Below are positions 23,752-32,606 of a stretch of 64,000 bases of DNA, piece by piece (within the stretch, counting starts at the first letter, position 1; each line of letters opens with the position of its first letter). The notes below the pieces were generated by a model. That model was not told the DNA's origin. It saw only the letters and a list, made by a program, of their open reading frames with translations, and ran no database searches. The DNA is taken from positions 62,001 through 126,000 of the forward strand of contig CAYTPV010000010.1 in NCBI GenBank assembly GCA_964440115.1, read 5' to 3'. Source of the DNA: JAEWWD01 sp964440115. GTDB taxonomy: Bacteria > Bacillota > Clostridia > Christensenellales > CAG-138. The position numbers and the translations under genes are program-made.

Positions 23752-24243
23752 ATGAGTATTTGTATGAAATGCAAAACGCAAACGAATAATTTGGGGAATT
23801 CGTTTCTGTGCAGCGCGGTTATCGATCAAAAGACGCAAATGACCGGAAAATCTTCTATTATGACTACAACATATGGAAAAAACGTTGTCCATTGCGTTTT
23901 GTGTGATTCATGTATCGCAGGCTATGTCTGCAGAATCAAAAAGGCTAAGGCCAGTCTGTTTGCGCCGATATTCTTGATGCTTGTATCTGCGCTAATTGGC
24001 GGGCTTATGCTTGGCGCAGCTCAAAGCCCCGTTATAAAGATTTTAGGACTGGCTCTTATTGCTGTATGTTGGTATTTTGCGATCAAGGATGTAATTAAGA
24101 AAAAAAGGGACGCCAACCAACGAGCGAAGCAAATGAAGGACATTGACAATCTTCTGTTGATTCGCGGCATGGAGCGGGAGGCTGAGAGAGAATACCTAAA
24201 ACAAACCAATGCCACCGTTACCGATGTAATAAGCGGACAGTGA
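23752..24243 (+). CDS. zinc-ribbon membrane protein, unknown
   Basis: A 163-residue protein with GGAGGAG before its ATG. Cysteine pairs CMKC (4-7) and CVLCDSC (47-53) form a zinc ribbon like those of the 190- and 350-residue proteins in this locus. Two spans follow (about 69-88 and 92-112) and the tail is a charged helix. These three proteins form an apparent family expansion of zinc-ribbon plus membrane-anchor architecture. Confidence 0.7.
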   Translation: MSICMKCKTQTNNLGNSFLCSAVIDQKTQMTGKSSIMTTTYGKNVVHCVLCDSCIAGYVCRIKKAKASLFAPIFLMLVSALIGGLMLGAAQSPVIKILGLALIAVCWYFAIKDVIKKKRDANQRAKQMKDIDNLLLIRGMEREAEREYLKQTNATVTDVISGQ

Positions 24244-24299
24244 TTAATGTGGGCGGCGTGCTCGTAGCATTAGCAGGGCTGTGGCTGCTGGATAATAGT
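24243..24299 (+). pseudogene. fragment of a paralogue of the 53-residue membrane peptide
   Basis: The reading INVGGVLVALAGLWLLDN matches the last half of the intact peptide at 26861-27022 (IDVGGVLVALAGLWLLDK). It starts immediately at the stop of the zinc-ribbon gene, without its own start. Confidence 0.8.
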
Positions 24300-24325
24300 C
24301 AAGAGGAATGTGAGGGATTTATGTT

Positions 24326-24826
24326 ATGTCTATAATTTGGCTTATCATGATCGGTGCACTGGTTATCGGCGCAATCGCATTACCTGGGTTGTATATTTCA
24401 TCCCGGAAGCAGACCAGCGACTTGCAGAAAACATACGCGGTATTGGGTATAATGCGCACCCAATCGCCACTGTGGGATAAGTCAGACTTCCACGATACGC
24501 TCATTAGCTCATCTGCTTTGGGCATTTCTTTGAGTATTGTTCCCGTGGCAGAACACACGGAATTTGTGAAAATCAAAAAGAAGATGATTTCCCGAATAAA
24601 GGGCGGATGGGTTAAAAACTTAAGCGAAAACACCATTGAAAAAAATCAAGCCGGAATTGACTGGGTAATTACCATGTTTTCCTATGAAAGTGGCGAAAAA
24701 TTATCTGCAATGTTAGCCTATACCGGAAAAGCGGGCAATTTTGTGGTTGTGTACTGCGATAAAATACCTCAAGCGGAAATTGAACCTATGCTACCGCAAC
24801 TGCTCTCATGCTTTCAACAGACGTAG
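24326..24826 (+). CDS. membrane-anchored protein, unknown
   Basis: A 166-residue protein with GAGGG nine bases before the ATG. One N-terminal span (about 3-24) anchors a mostly strand-rich domain with SLSIVPVAEHTEFVKIKKK and IDWVITMFSYESGEKLSAMLAY. No family is recognised. The context is other membrane and lipoproteins of the locus. Confidence 0.65.
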   Translation: MSIIWLIMIGALVIGAIALPGLYISSRKQTSDLQKTYAVLGIMRTQSPLWDKSDFHDTLISSSALGISLSIVPVAEHTEFVKIKKKMISRIKGGWVKNLSENTIEKNQAGIDWVITMFSYESGEKLSAMLAYTGKAGNFVVVYCDKIPQAEIEPMLPQLLSCFQQT

Positions 24827-24888
24827 CCAACAGCATTACGCCCCGCACGAATAGCCATCGTGCATTTTTAAAGTAAGGAGAATGAAAG

Positions 24889-25881
24889 ATGAAAAGACTA
24901 TTAACCGTACTGCTATTCATAACAATCATCGGTGCGTTGGCGGCTTGCTCGCCGCAAACATCAGCGCCCGGAGTGCAAACGCCCGAGCCGAAAGTTGCCG
25001 CTTTATCAGCCGATGAAGCTTTCAAGCTGGGCGATGAAACCTACGCCCTTGAAAAATGGGTAGCCCTGCCCGAATACGATACGGACACACAAATCGGCGT
25101 TGGCCTTTGCTTTGTGCAAAAAGAAGGAGTTGCACCCATCGTTATTTCCGGCGGCGGTTATAAAAGCCTCATCGACATGACGTTGGATGTGAATGGTACA
25201 CCGCTTTCTACAAGCAACATCAGCTTCATTAAGGCCGAGGACACGCCAGGCTATGCGGGGCGTGTGACGTTTGAATTCGCGCTCCAAAAGGGCGTGGCGC
25301 TGCCTGTCGGAGGCACGATTTTTCACACCGACAAAAACCAGAGAATCGCAATCGACTTTTCAGCGTTGGAGGCGCTCCCCGTAGAAGCCGTGCCCAAAAC
25401 AGAGTCTTCCGCAACCGTAGCTCCCGCACCCGACGACTTCGGCAAACAGGCGTTTTTCGGGGAATGGTTGTTAGATTCGATTATTTTCCATACCCCGGGC
25501 GAGGATAACGGCATCTACACAATTGACGCCACCATGAGCATATCCGAAGGGTTTGAATATGGCAGGGATTTATCGCTGCGCGAGGATACGAAAATGATCT
25601 CGTTTGTTGATTTAAGCGCGCTGATTGAAGCCGTGCCCGAATTGCCCTTTAAGATAAACGACCTTGATCTGAAGGATTATTCCGGCTGGGCGTATGCAAA
25701 CGGAACGATAACGCTCACACCTGCCGGCCCCACTTTTGCGGCGTCCTATGATGAAGCATCCAAAGAACTACGTTTGACGCGCAGCGGCGAGGTAGCAATC
25801 ATCCCTAATACGGCCAATGGTATGACAACGCAATCGGGCACGGTGCTGATTGATATTACGATGGTGTTCAAGTCCAAGTAG
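24889..25881 (+). CDS. lipoprotein, unknown
   Basis: A 330-residue secreted lipoprotein. Signal peptide MKRLLTVLLFITIIGALAAC with lipobox LAAC at residue 20, then a Pro/Ser/Thr linker. Two strand-rich halves follow: residues 35-160 (DEAFKLGDETYALEKWVALPEY, a metal- or ligand-binding-like domain) and 185-330 (AFFGEWLLDSIIFHTPGEDNG, a lipocalin-like opening). It would sit on the outside of the membrane. AAGGAG lies eight bases before the ATG. Confidence 0.75.
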   Translation: MKRLLTVLLFITIIGALAACSPQTSAPGVQTPEPKVAALSADEAFKLGDETYALEKWVALPEYDTDTQIGVGLCFVQKEGVAPIVISGGGYKSLIDMTLDVNGTPLSTSNISFIKAEDTPGYAGRVTFEFALQKGVALPVGGTIFHTDKNQRIAIDFSALEALPVEAVPKTESSATVAPAPDDFGKQAFFGEWLLDSIIFHTPGEDNGIYTIDATMSISEGFEYGRDLSLREDTKMISFVDLSALIEAVPELPFKINDLDLKDYSGWAYANGTITLTPAGPTFAASYDEASKELRLTRSGEVAIIPNTANGMTTQSGTVLIDITMVFKSK

Positions 25882-25923
25882 ATGATGTTGGCGACGAAGT
25901 GACTACGGAACGGGAGGGTGAAT

Positions 25924-26385
25924 ATGTGGACAAAGAAAGAAAAAACACGTGCGGCACTTTGGGGAATTCTCATTCTTTGCGCTTTGGTAGCGTTGACAGT
26001 AGGCCTTTATTCCTTATTCATGAAGTCCTTCCTTTCGAATGAGAACGGCAATCTGGCTATCACGTTTGACGAATATGGGTACAAAAAAACGCACTTTGAA
26101 GGAACCGTCATCTTCAAAAAGGATTTCTCAAACGTATCGCTTGATATGTACTTTGCGGAGGACTCCCGTTACCAAGTATATGGAGAATCCTATACACTTT
26201 TGTTGACAAACGAGGATGGCGAGGAGGTAACCGATGTGAAGGGCGGTATTGCCTATCATTTTATAGCGAGGGTCGAATTTGAAAAAGTGCCGGATCATAG
26301 ATGGTATATCGCGGGTCAGGAAGTTCAGAATAAATCGAAATCAAAAGTATGGTTTAAGGCAGATGGCAAAACGCTTTATACATAA
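25924..26385 (+). CDS. membrane-anchored extracytoplasmic protein, unknown
   Basis: A 153-residue protein; the ATG at 25924 has GGGAGG six bases upstream. An N-terminal span (about 11-34) is followed by a strand-rich outer domain (ITFDEYGYKKTHFEGTVIFKKDF and so on). No family is recognised. Confidence 0.65.
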   Translation: MWTKKEKTRAALWGILILCALVALTVGLYSLFMKSFLSNENGNLAITFDEYGYKKTHFEGTVIFKKDFSNVSLDMYFAEDSRYQVYGESYTLLLTNEDGEEVTDVKGGIAYHFIARVEFEKVPDHRWYIAGQEVQNKSKSKVWFKADGKTLYT

Positions 26386-26497
26386 GCTTTGGAAGTTGAG
26401 AGGTACGCAACATACAGTAAAGTAAGGCAAGGTGCTGCGAGGGCGGAAGGATAGAGCGCCTACGGTGCATTTCCCGGGATAATTAGGAGGAAACAAC

Positions 26498-26760
26498 ATG
26501 AAACGGTTTCTATCACTAATATTCCTTATTCTGTTGGTCATTTCCCTGACGGCTGTTCGCAGCAGGTCGGGCCAGTAGAAACACCGGCGGCCGCGCGGGC
26601 GGACGCGCAGAATGCGCCGACCGAAGCGCCCATTCCCAGCCCCTCCCCTCGGGCAGTCGACGCACACGGTATTTACAGTCTGGTTTCCATCCGAAAAGCG
26701 CGTACAGTGTTTTATATACGCTACAGCCAAAATTGCGGGGATAATATTGATCTTCATTGA
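26498..26760 (+). pseudogene. frameshifted lipoprotein remnant
   Basis: After AGGAGG and ATG the sequence gives a signal peptide MKRFLSLIFLILLVISLTA that shifts frame exactly at the lipobox. The other frame continues C-S-Q-Q-V-G-P-V-E-T-P with a Pro/Ala-rich linker and a short domain to a TGA at 26758-26760. One lost C in the Ala-Cys codons explains it. The downstream domain is also much shorter than that of the neighbouring lipoproteins, so it looks dead. Confidence 0.75.
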
Positions 26761-26860
26761 TAATTGCCAAATCCTCTTCGAAAACAGGGGCCAGCTGTGC
26801 AATTAGGCATATATAATGTTATTATTATCCATATAACACTATTGCCAAGGAGAAAGATGT

Positions 26861-27022
26861 ATGAAAATTCTCGGATACATCCTTATCGTTATGGGTCTCG
26901 GAATTATGACTTTCAACGGTAGTCCCCGGCGATGGGAAAAGGGAACTTATTTAAAGCACATCTTAATTGATGTGGGCGGCGTGCTGGTGGCGCTAGCAGG
27001 GCTTTGGTTGTTAGATAAATAG
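26861..27022 (+). CDS. 53-residue two-span membrane peptide
   Basis: A small gene missed by length filters. AAGGAG lies eight bases before the ATG. The product has a hydrophobic span (KILGYILIVMGLGIMTF), a short basic loop (NGSPRRWEKGTYLKH) and a second span (ILIDVGGVLVALAGLWLL). A near-identical broken copy at 24243-24299 shows that the sequence is conserved at protein level and duplicated. Size and layout suit a toxin-like or membrane-regulatory peptide, but I have no family match. Confidence 0.7.
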   Translation: MKILGYILIVMGLGIMTFNGSPRRWEKGTYLKHILIDVGGVLVALAGLWLLDK

Positions 27023-27108
27023 CTAAAAGGCATATGCGGTAATTAATACTATCCTAATCAAAGCTTTATTCTGCTATACGAGATGAGAAGGATCACAAGA
27101 GGTTTTCA

Positions 27109-28658
27109 ATGAAAAAGATACTTTGTATGCTGCTGGCCTTCATATTAGCGACAGGAATTCCGGGTTGTGGTAAGCCTGCCTCGACGGCGCCCCCCCCCGG
27201 CTCCCTCGGCTGCGACGGCACCCGCGGTTGTGACGTTTGCCGATCCTGTGTTAGAGGCTATGGTGCGCGGGTCGATGGGCAAGCCTACAGGCAACATCAC
27301 TGCAGCGGAGGCAGAAGCGGTGACTAGGCTGAACCTCAGCAATGAATGGCAGCGATACATTTCTGAGGAAGCTTCGATATATGATATAAGCGGGATTGAA
27401 TACTTCAAAAACCTTGAAAGCCTAGATCTATCCTTCAACGCCATCGCGGATATCACACCGCTCGGCGGGTTAAAAAAGCTTACCTTGCTGTCTTTGGGCG
27501 GGAACCCGATTCAGGATATCACACCGCTCGGCGAACTTACAAACCTGAAAGCGCTGACGCTATCCGGCTGCACGGCGCGAGACTACAGACCGCTTTCAAA
27601 GCTCGCCAGCCTGAATTACCTGATGCTTAATAATTCAACTCTGGCCGAGGTGTCGCCGCTTGTCCCACTTGCGAACCTCAAATATCTGTATCTGGCAGGC
27701 TGCCCCATAAGCGACTATTTCCCGCTGACGGATATCTACCAAAGCTTAGAGCAAAAGGATTTCACCATTGCGTTCACGCTTGCCGAGCTTGGGTTTATTA
27801 TGGACGATGGCGGTAAACAGGCAATTTATGATAGCGAGAGTGCATCCGTGCGCATCAACCACATCGAATGGGGTTCTCCGCCGGAGGATTGGTTAAAAAA
27901 CTGCGTCCGAACAGTTTTCACGCAGAACGACTATAAGATTGACATCGGGTATTACCCTAATTTCGACGCCTATGTGATGATGGCAAATAAAGACGGCAAT
28001 CTGACGATGAACTATGTGTATGACCACGCCAAAGATAGCTTTTCCTTTGGGATTGGTGACCGTGAGAGCTCGGAGCAGGCCGTGCGCGCGATGTTTACCG
28101 ACGCTGCCGCTGAAGATGTATTGCTTGCGCCCATCTCCATTTTCAATGATACGATCAGGGAGGCCTTAGGTAATGACTGCCGACGCGCTATACGCGCTGC
28201 CTTTTGAGCCGCCGACGCTAACGAGTTTTGGCTTTGACTTTGTCACGGACGAAGAAGGCAACGCGGCTTATGTGTATCAAGAGCATGAGCCTCACGATAT
28301 GCACATCTCCATTTACAGAGCGCCATGGGGCGTAAGCTCCGATGACAGGAGTATTGAGTTTTACGATCATGATGTGAACGGCTATAACCTGTTGATTCTG
28401 TACTTTGCTGACACGGGCATATACCACATCGCATTGTTTAAGGATGGGGTAAATTGTGCTTTTGATATCAAACCTGCTACGGATGAATATGGCCAGGAAT
28501 ACCCTGACTTGGATACCGTACATCAGATGTTCAACGCTGCATTTAGTACGAAGGAGAAAGAATTGTATCATGAGCCGCTGGCCTTCTTTGAGCATGCGGT
28601 TCAGGAGCGTTTCTGCATGAGCATCGCCGAGCTTTACGCGCTGCCGTTAAGTGAATAA
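27109..28658 (+). pseudogene. leucine-rich-repeat lipoprotein interrupted by two frameshifts
   Basis: One protein of about 510 residues can be read across three frames. Frame 1 from ATG 27109 gives a signal peptide with lipobox IPGC. It leaves frame in a run of nine C at 27190-27198; eight C would join it to the frame that encodes five leucine-rich repeats (LKKLTLLSLGGNPIQDITPL and similar) and a repeat domain up to 28207. A second shift near 28170 joins to the frame ending at 28658. The two halves of the C-terminus share a motif ending LYALP, which supports their being one protein. Tract-length change, decay or sequencing error are all possible. Confidence 0.75.
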
Positions 28659-28910
28659 CAGCTGCTCCCATAATATGGGTCAAAATGATATGGTTACATT
28701 ACGCCCAATCAAATGCATGAGCGGTGAAATCATCATGTAATGTACAATCTTTCCGCCGCGACTGTCCAATTTCAGCGACGCAACGTTCAACCGCTTCGGC
28801 TCTGGGTGTTCAATGGCAGCGATATATTCATAATAATCGATGATTCTTTAACAGAATAAAATGCACATTGCACTTGACTGGAAATTAATAGGATAATGAG
28901 GTTTTGTTTT

Positions 28911-30098
28911 ATGAAAAAGATACTGTCTGCATTGCTTGCGTTGTTGCTAATTGTTTCGCTGGCAGCCTGTAACGCGCCCGCCCCCGCGGCAACGGCATCG
29001 CAGGAAGCATCATCGCCCGCAGCGCCCACGGTTGAACCAACGGTTTCCCCCACTGTGGCACCCGTGGTCATGCCCAAAGAAGGCGAATTGCTATACGCAG
29101 GGCACAGCAATAATTCCGGTGTTGGCGATATCGAATGCAGCTTTATTCTCTCTGCCGACAAAACGAGCATCCATGACATAACCATTAAGATCACAAACTT
29201 AAACGCATCGGTGGGTAGTGGGGATTCAAAGGCCAAAATAAAAGTAGCCTCGGCAACAGAGCACTTCGGGGGGCTATACCCTGTTCAATATGGCAAATAT
29301 ACTGATGAATTTTCCGTGGGTGCGAACAAGATCTTAAACCTGTGCTTTAATGAAGATCTTGCTCCGTTCTTATTAGTGTACAACTATATGTACAGCGGAT
29401 CAGACGGCACGCAAACAGAAATCGGCTGTGGTGTTTTCGATTTCAAACTATCCATTCAGGATCCCAGCACCTACTATTCTTCTCAAGCAGAAGATGAGCA
29501 AGCCACACTAAGGGATCCCTCTGAAACCATTTTTGACAAGACGCTGCTTCGTAATTGGGACGAACAAGCTCTTAAAAGCGACTATGGGATTTCGGACATC
29601 CGCGCGTTTAAGCCGTCCTCCCCCATTCCAAAATACTACATCGTCTGTGCGGATAAGGTGATCGATCCCGTAACCAAAAGTGAATCCGAAGGTGGGTATT
29701 CCAGCGCAACCGCCCGGCATAAGCCCATCAGCACACAGGACATGATCGAAACATCAGGCGAGCTTCTTGCCGGCGGACTGATCTTGACCGATGATCCAAA
29801 CAAAGCCACCTATGCGCTTATTTTACATTACAGCTATGAAAATAAAGTAGGGTCGTTTCATTTCAGCGATGATGATTCGACCATTCCTCAATACAACGCT
29901 TCTCTAGACGCGGAACTGCTCAACCTCACAACAGGAGAGAGCATTTTCTCAGAAAGATTGTTTGACTATGCCACGACTGTCGGCGAAAGCGTGCAAAAAG
30001 AGATGCTTAAGGCAGCAAAGGGCAAGCAACTCTACGGAGCTAGGATTCTTTTAAGTGAGAAAGATTTCAAAGAATATTGGAGTTTTATCAACAATTGA
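28911..30098 (+). CDS. lipoprotein, unknown
   Basis: A 395-residue lipoprotein. I start at the ATG at 28911, where the signal peptide MKKILSALLALLLIVSLAAC begins (lipobox LAAC, residue 20). A Pro/Thr/Ala-rich linker (21-50) leads to a strand-rich N-domain with FILSADKTSIHDITIKITNL and a C-terminal domain (about 200-395) with YYIVCADKVIDP and YALILHYSYENKVGSFHF. It is the last gene of the kinase-lipoprotein locus. I do not recognise the family. Confidence 0.75.
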   Translation: MKKILSALLALLLIVSLAACNAPAPAATASQEASSPAAPTVEPTVSPTVAPVVMPKEGELLYAGHSNNSGVGDIECSFILSADKTSIHDITIKITNLNASVGSGDSKAKIKVASATEHFGGLYPVQYGKYTDEFSVGANKILNLCFNEDLAPFLLVYNYMYSGSDGTQTEIGCGVFDFKLSIQDPSTYYSSQAEDEQATLRDPSETIFDKTLLRNWDEQALKSDYGISDIRAFKPSSPIPKYYIVCADKVIDPVTKSESEGGYSSATARHKPISTQDMIETSGELLAGGLILTDDPNKATYALILHYSYENKVGSFHFSDDDSTIPQYNASLDAELLNLTTGESIFSERLFDYATTVGESVQKEMLKAAKGKQLYGARILLSEKDFKEYWSFINN

Positions 30099-30296
30099 TT
30101 GACATGAAAAGCGAGGCTTCCAAATGAAAAAGTTAAGGAAGCCTCCCCTAAAGTATCCATCTTGCAATGTTCTAAAATGTTAAACATAGCCTGAATATGT
30201 CGACGTGGTTAGACACCGCGGCGGCATTATTGGACAAATAGGTTGCGCTTATCTATAATCATTGCCCCCAATCGACTTGCACCCCCCCTGTCAATT

Positions 30297-30323
30297 TGCA
30301 CCCCCTTAACCGTAGGGGGTGCA
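30297..30323. repeat. 9-bp perfect inverted repeat, hairpin or IS-end relic
   Basis: TGCACCCCC and GGGGGTGCA flank a nine-base loop. It may act as a terminator for the lipoprotein gene, followed by a short T-rich stretch, or be the end of a lost insertion sequence. Confidence 0.55.
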
Positions 30324-30372
30324 TTTGTATCAATAATTGAGTGATAAGCCAGATTCGTCTCTACGACGAATC

Positions 30373-30404
30373 AAAAAGAGCTTTCGAATAGAAGGCTCTT
30401 TTTT
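30373..30404. terminator. bidirectional intrinsic terminator
   Basis: AAAAGAGC / GCTCTTTT with flanking A and T runs, between the plus-strand lipoprotein locus and the minus-strand importer operon. It can serve both. Confidence 0.75.
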
Positions 30405-30495
30405 CTTCTCTAATCTCTACAGACTCTCAATTAACGAAGTTCCATTCATTTTGGCCTTTTCGCTTGAGCCAACAAGCTAGTCGGCGCTGTTCTGA

Positions 30496-31455
30496 CTACC
30501 GTTTTCCCTTGTCGTAAATTTCTCCGAGAGCTCTTGGCGCACGGTTATGCTTAGAAACAAACATCAAAAGAATAAGCGTTACGATATACGGCAGGCTCAT
30601 CATCAGGTCGGAATAAGCACTCGGTAACTCGAGCAGCAGGCTGATACCATATCCGCCTGAACGCGCAAATCCAAAAAGCAGGCAAGCGCCCAATGTTGCA
30701 GGCATTCTCCAGTTGCCAAAAATCAGGGCAGCAATCGCAAGGTAGCCATAGCCCATATAAATGCTGGGCGAAAAGCTGCCCGAAATGGAATACGCAAAAC
30801 TAATTCCCGCAAGACCAGATAACGCACCTGATATCATTACCGCAATATAGCGTACCCTTGTTACATGAATACCCGCTGCGTCGACAGCATGTGGGTTATC
30901 GCCACAAGCCCTCAGGTGCATGCCAAACGCCGTTCGGTACAGCAGATACCACGCAAAACCAGCCACAACGAGGATAATTATTTCAAACGGATAAATGTTG
31001 CGAAAAACCGCGCCAATCGCCGGAATATCCGAAAGACCCGGTATCGTAATCCTGCTGGATACGCCTAGAATCAACTTGTCGGACGGCGTGCTGAATATCT
31101 CTCTGTTGATATATTTCGTTAAGAAGGATGTAACGGACACTGCAAGTATATTGATTACAACACCACTGATAACCTGGTGTGCCTTGAATCGAATACAAAG
31201 CTGTGCATGGATCAACGCAAATAACGCGCCGCCCAGCATTGAGAACACAATTGCTATATAAAACGGAAGCTGTGAACTTGCAGCGAAATTTCCGGCCAGC
31301 AAGACAGCCATAAGTGCTCCGGTGAATGCGCCGAACCCCTGCAGGCCCTCCAGCGCAAGGTTGGTAATTCCGCTGCCCTCACAGTAGATACCGCCGATGG
31401 CCATGACAAACAGCGGTAGCGAAAACGACAAGCCGTCTATAATTATCGTATCCAT
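30496..31455 (-). CDS. BMP-type ABC importer, permease 2
   Basis: A 319-residue membrane protein with about nine spans, last gene of the first importer operon. The segment AIGGIYCEGSGITNLALEGLQGFGAFTGAL and LRACGDNPHAVDAAGIHVTRVRYIAVMISGALSGLAGI are hallmarks of the BPD_transp_2 permeases that work with BMP-family binding proteins in nucleoside uptake (NupQ/YufQ type). It starts 2 bases after the permease 1 stop. Confidence 0.92.
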   Translation of the reverse strand: MDTIIIDGLSFSLPLFVMAIGGIYCEGSGITNLALEGLQGFGAFTGALMAVLLAGNFAASSQLPFYIAIVFSMLGGALFALIHAQLCIRFKAHQVISGVVINILAVSVTSFLTKYINREIFSTPSDKLILGVSSRITIPGLSDIPAIGAVFRNIYPFEIIILVVAGFAWYLLYRTAFGMHLRACGDNPHAVDAAGIHVTRVRYIAVMISGALSGLAGISFAYSISGSFSPSIYMGYGYLAIAALIFGNWRMPATLGACLLFGFARSGGYGISLLLELPSAYSDLMMSLPYIVTLILLMFVSKHNRAPRALGEIYDKGKR

Positions 31456-31457
31456 TT

Positions 31458-32606
31458 TTAAACCGCCTTTCCGCTGGTTTGTCCGGCAAGCGAATCCTTT
31501 GCTTTCTTGACGCTGTATCGAATATATGCATTACAAGCGCTGTACAAGAGGATAAAGCTCGTAATGACTGATGCAATCTCAGCCTCCGTTCCGGTCTTGG
31601 AGCTCATGTATGCACTTCCCTTACTGATAACCGTAATTAAGAATGAGGAAAATATAATGCCGATTGGATTAGAGTTGCCCAGTATGGAAACGGCAATGGC
31701 GTCAAAGCCCATACTGGGAAGAACCCTAGGCTGAATGGAGGCAAAATACCCAAGATAATTGGTTACACCTGCAAGACCGGCCAACCCGCCGGAAATCACC
31801 ATAGCCAACACCATGTTCCTCCCCACGTTGATGCCGGCATATTCCGCCGCAGTACGACTGGAGCCTACCGTTTTGAGTTCAAATCCCATAACGGTCTTCC
31901 CCAGAAGAAACCGTATAAAAAAGGCCGCCCCTATAGCAAGTATAATCCCTGTTGGTATATCCATCTTAAGATTGCCCACCACAACGTCCGTCAACGTAAG
32001 CCGCGAAGCGCTGCTGATGGCAACAGACTGCCTCGACACAGGGTCAATAAACTGCGTAATGATGAAAAAGCTGACCACATATTGAATGATATAGTTGATC
32101 ATAATGGAGGAAACGACTTCGTTGATATTAAAGCGATACTTCAAAAAACCGATCAGTCCACCCACAGCCGCGCCCGTAAGCAACCCGACGATTATAACGG
32201 CGGGCATGGCTAGCCCAGCATTGATGGAACTATATCCGACCAATACGGTGGCAACAAAACCAGAGGCAAGCATTTGCCCTGAAACGCCTATGTTAAATAA
32301 TCCAGTCCGCAAGGCCACGGCTACGGATAAGGAAGCAAACAGCATAGGCGTCCATGCATTGAGCAAACTGAAAAAATCCGTGAAAATGCCTTTGAACGCC
32401 GCATACGAAAGCTTGGGCGCTATACCTGAGCCCTGTAACAGGCTGTAATACGCAACAAACGGATTTTTGCCGAGCAGCAACAGGAGGATACAGCCGGTAA
32501 GAAGGCTCAGGCAAATGGCGAACAGGGGGATTGTATAAGCCTGCTTCTTTTCGTCGCCAAGCAGAGTGACGATGGTTTTCTTGCAAACGACAGCAAACCT
32601 TCTCAT
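31458..32606 (-). CDS. BMP-type ABC importer, permease 1
   Basis: A 382-residue permease of the NupP/YufP type, forming an ATGA overlap with the ATPase gene. About nine to ten spans; signature parts are ALRTGLFNIGVSGQMLASGF and the ABC-contact segment GSSRTAAEYAGINVGRNMVLAMVISGGLAGLAG. It pairs with permease 2 as the transmembrane heterodimer. Confidence 0.92.
   Translation of the reverse strand: MRRFAVVCKKTIVTLLGDEKKQAYTIPLFAICLSLLTGCILLLLLGKNPFVAYYSLLQGSGIAPKLSYAAFKGIFTDFFSLLNAWTPMLFASLSVAVALRTGLFNIGVSGQMLASGFVATVLVGYSSINAGLAMPAVIIVGLLTGAAVGGLIGFLKYRFNINEVVSSIMINYIIQYVVSFFIITQFIDPVSRQSVAISSASRLTLTDVVVGNLKMDIPTGIILAIGAAFFIRFLLGKTVMGFELKTVGSSRTAAEYAGINVGRNMVLAMVISGGLAGLAGVTNYLGYFASIQPRVLPSMGFDAIAVSILGNSNPIGIIFSSFLITVISKGSAYMSSKTGTEAEIASVITSFILLYSACNAYIRYSVKKAKDSLAGQTSGKAV

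Larger units (their letters stand above)
30099..30495. other. 397-bp spacer between the lipoprotein locus and the importer operon
   Basis: No gene is supported. It holds the two hairpins listed separately. Two closely spaced copies of TTGCACCCCC (near 30278 and 30296) resemble an insertion-sequence end, but no transposase is nearby. Confidence 0.6.

Noticed and set aside
30278..30323. Complete insertion sequence
   Set aside because: Two TTGCACCCCC motifs resemble an IS end, but there is no transposase and no matching far end.
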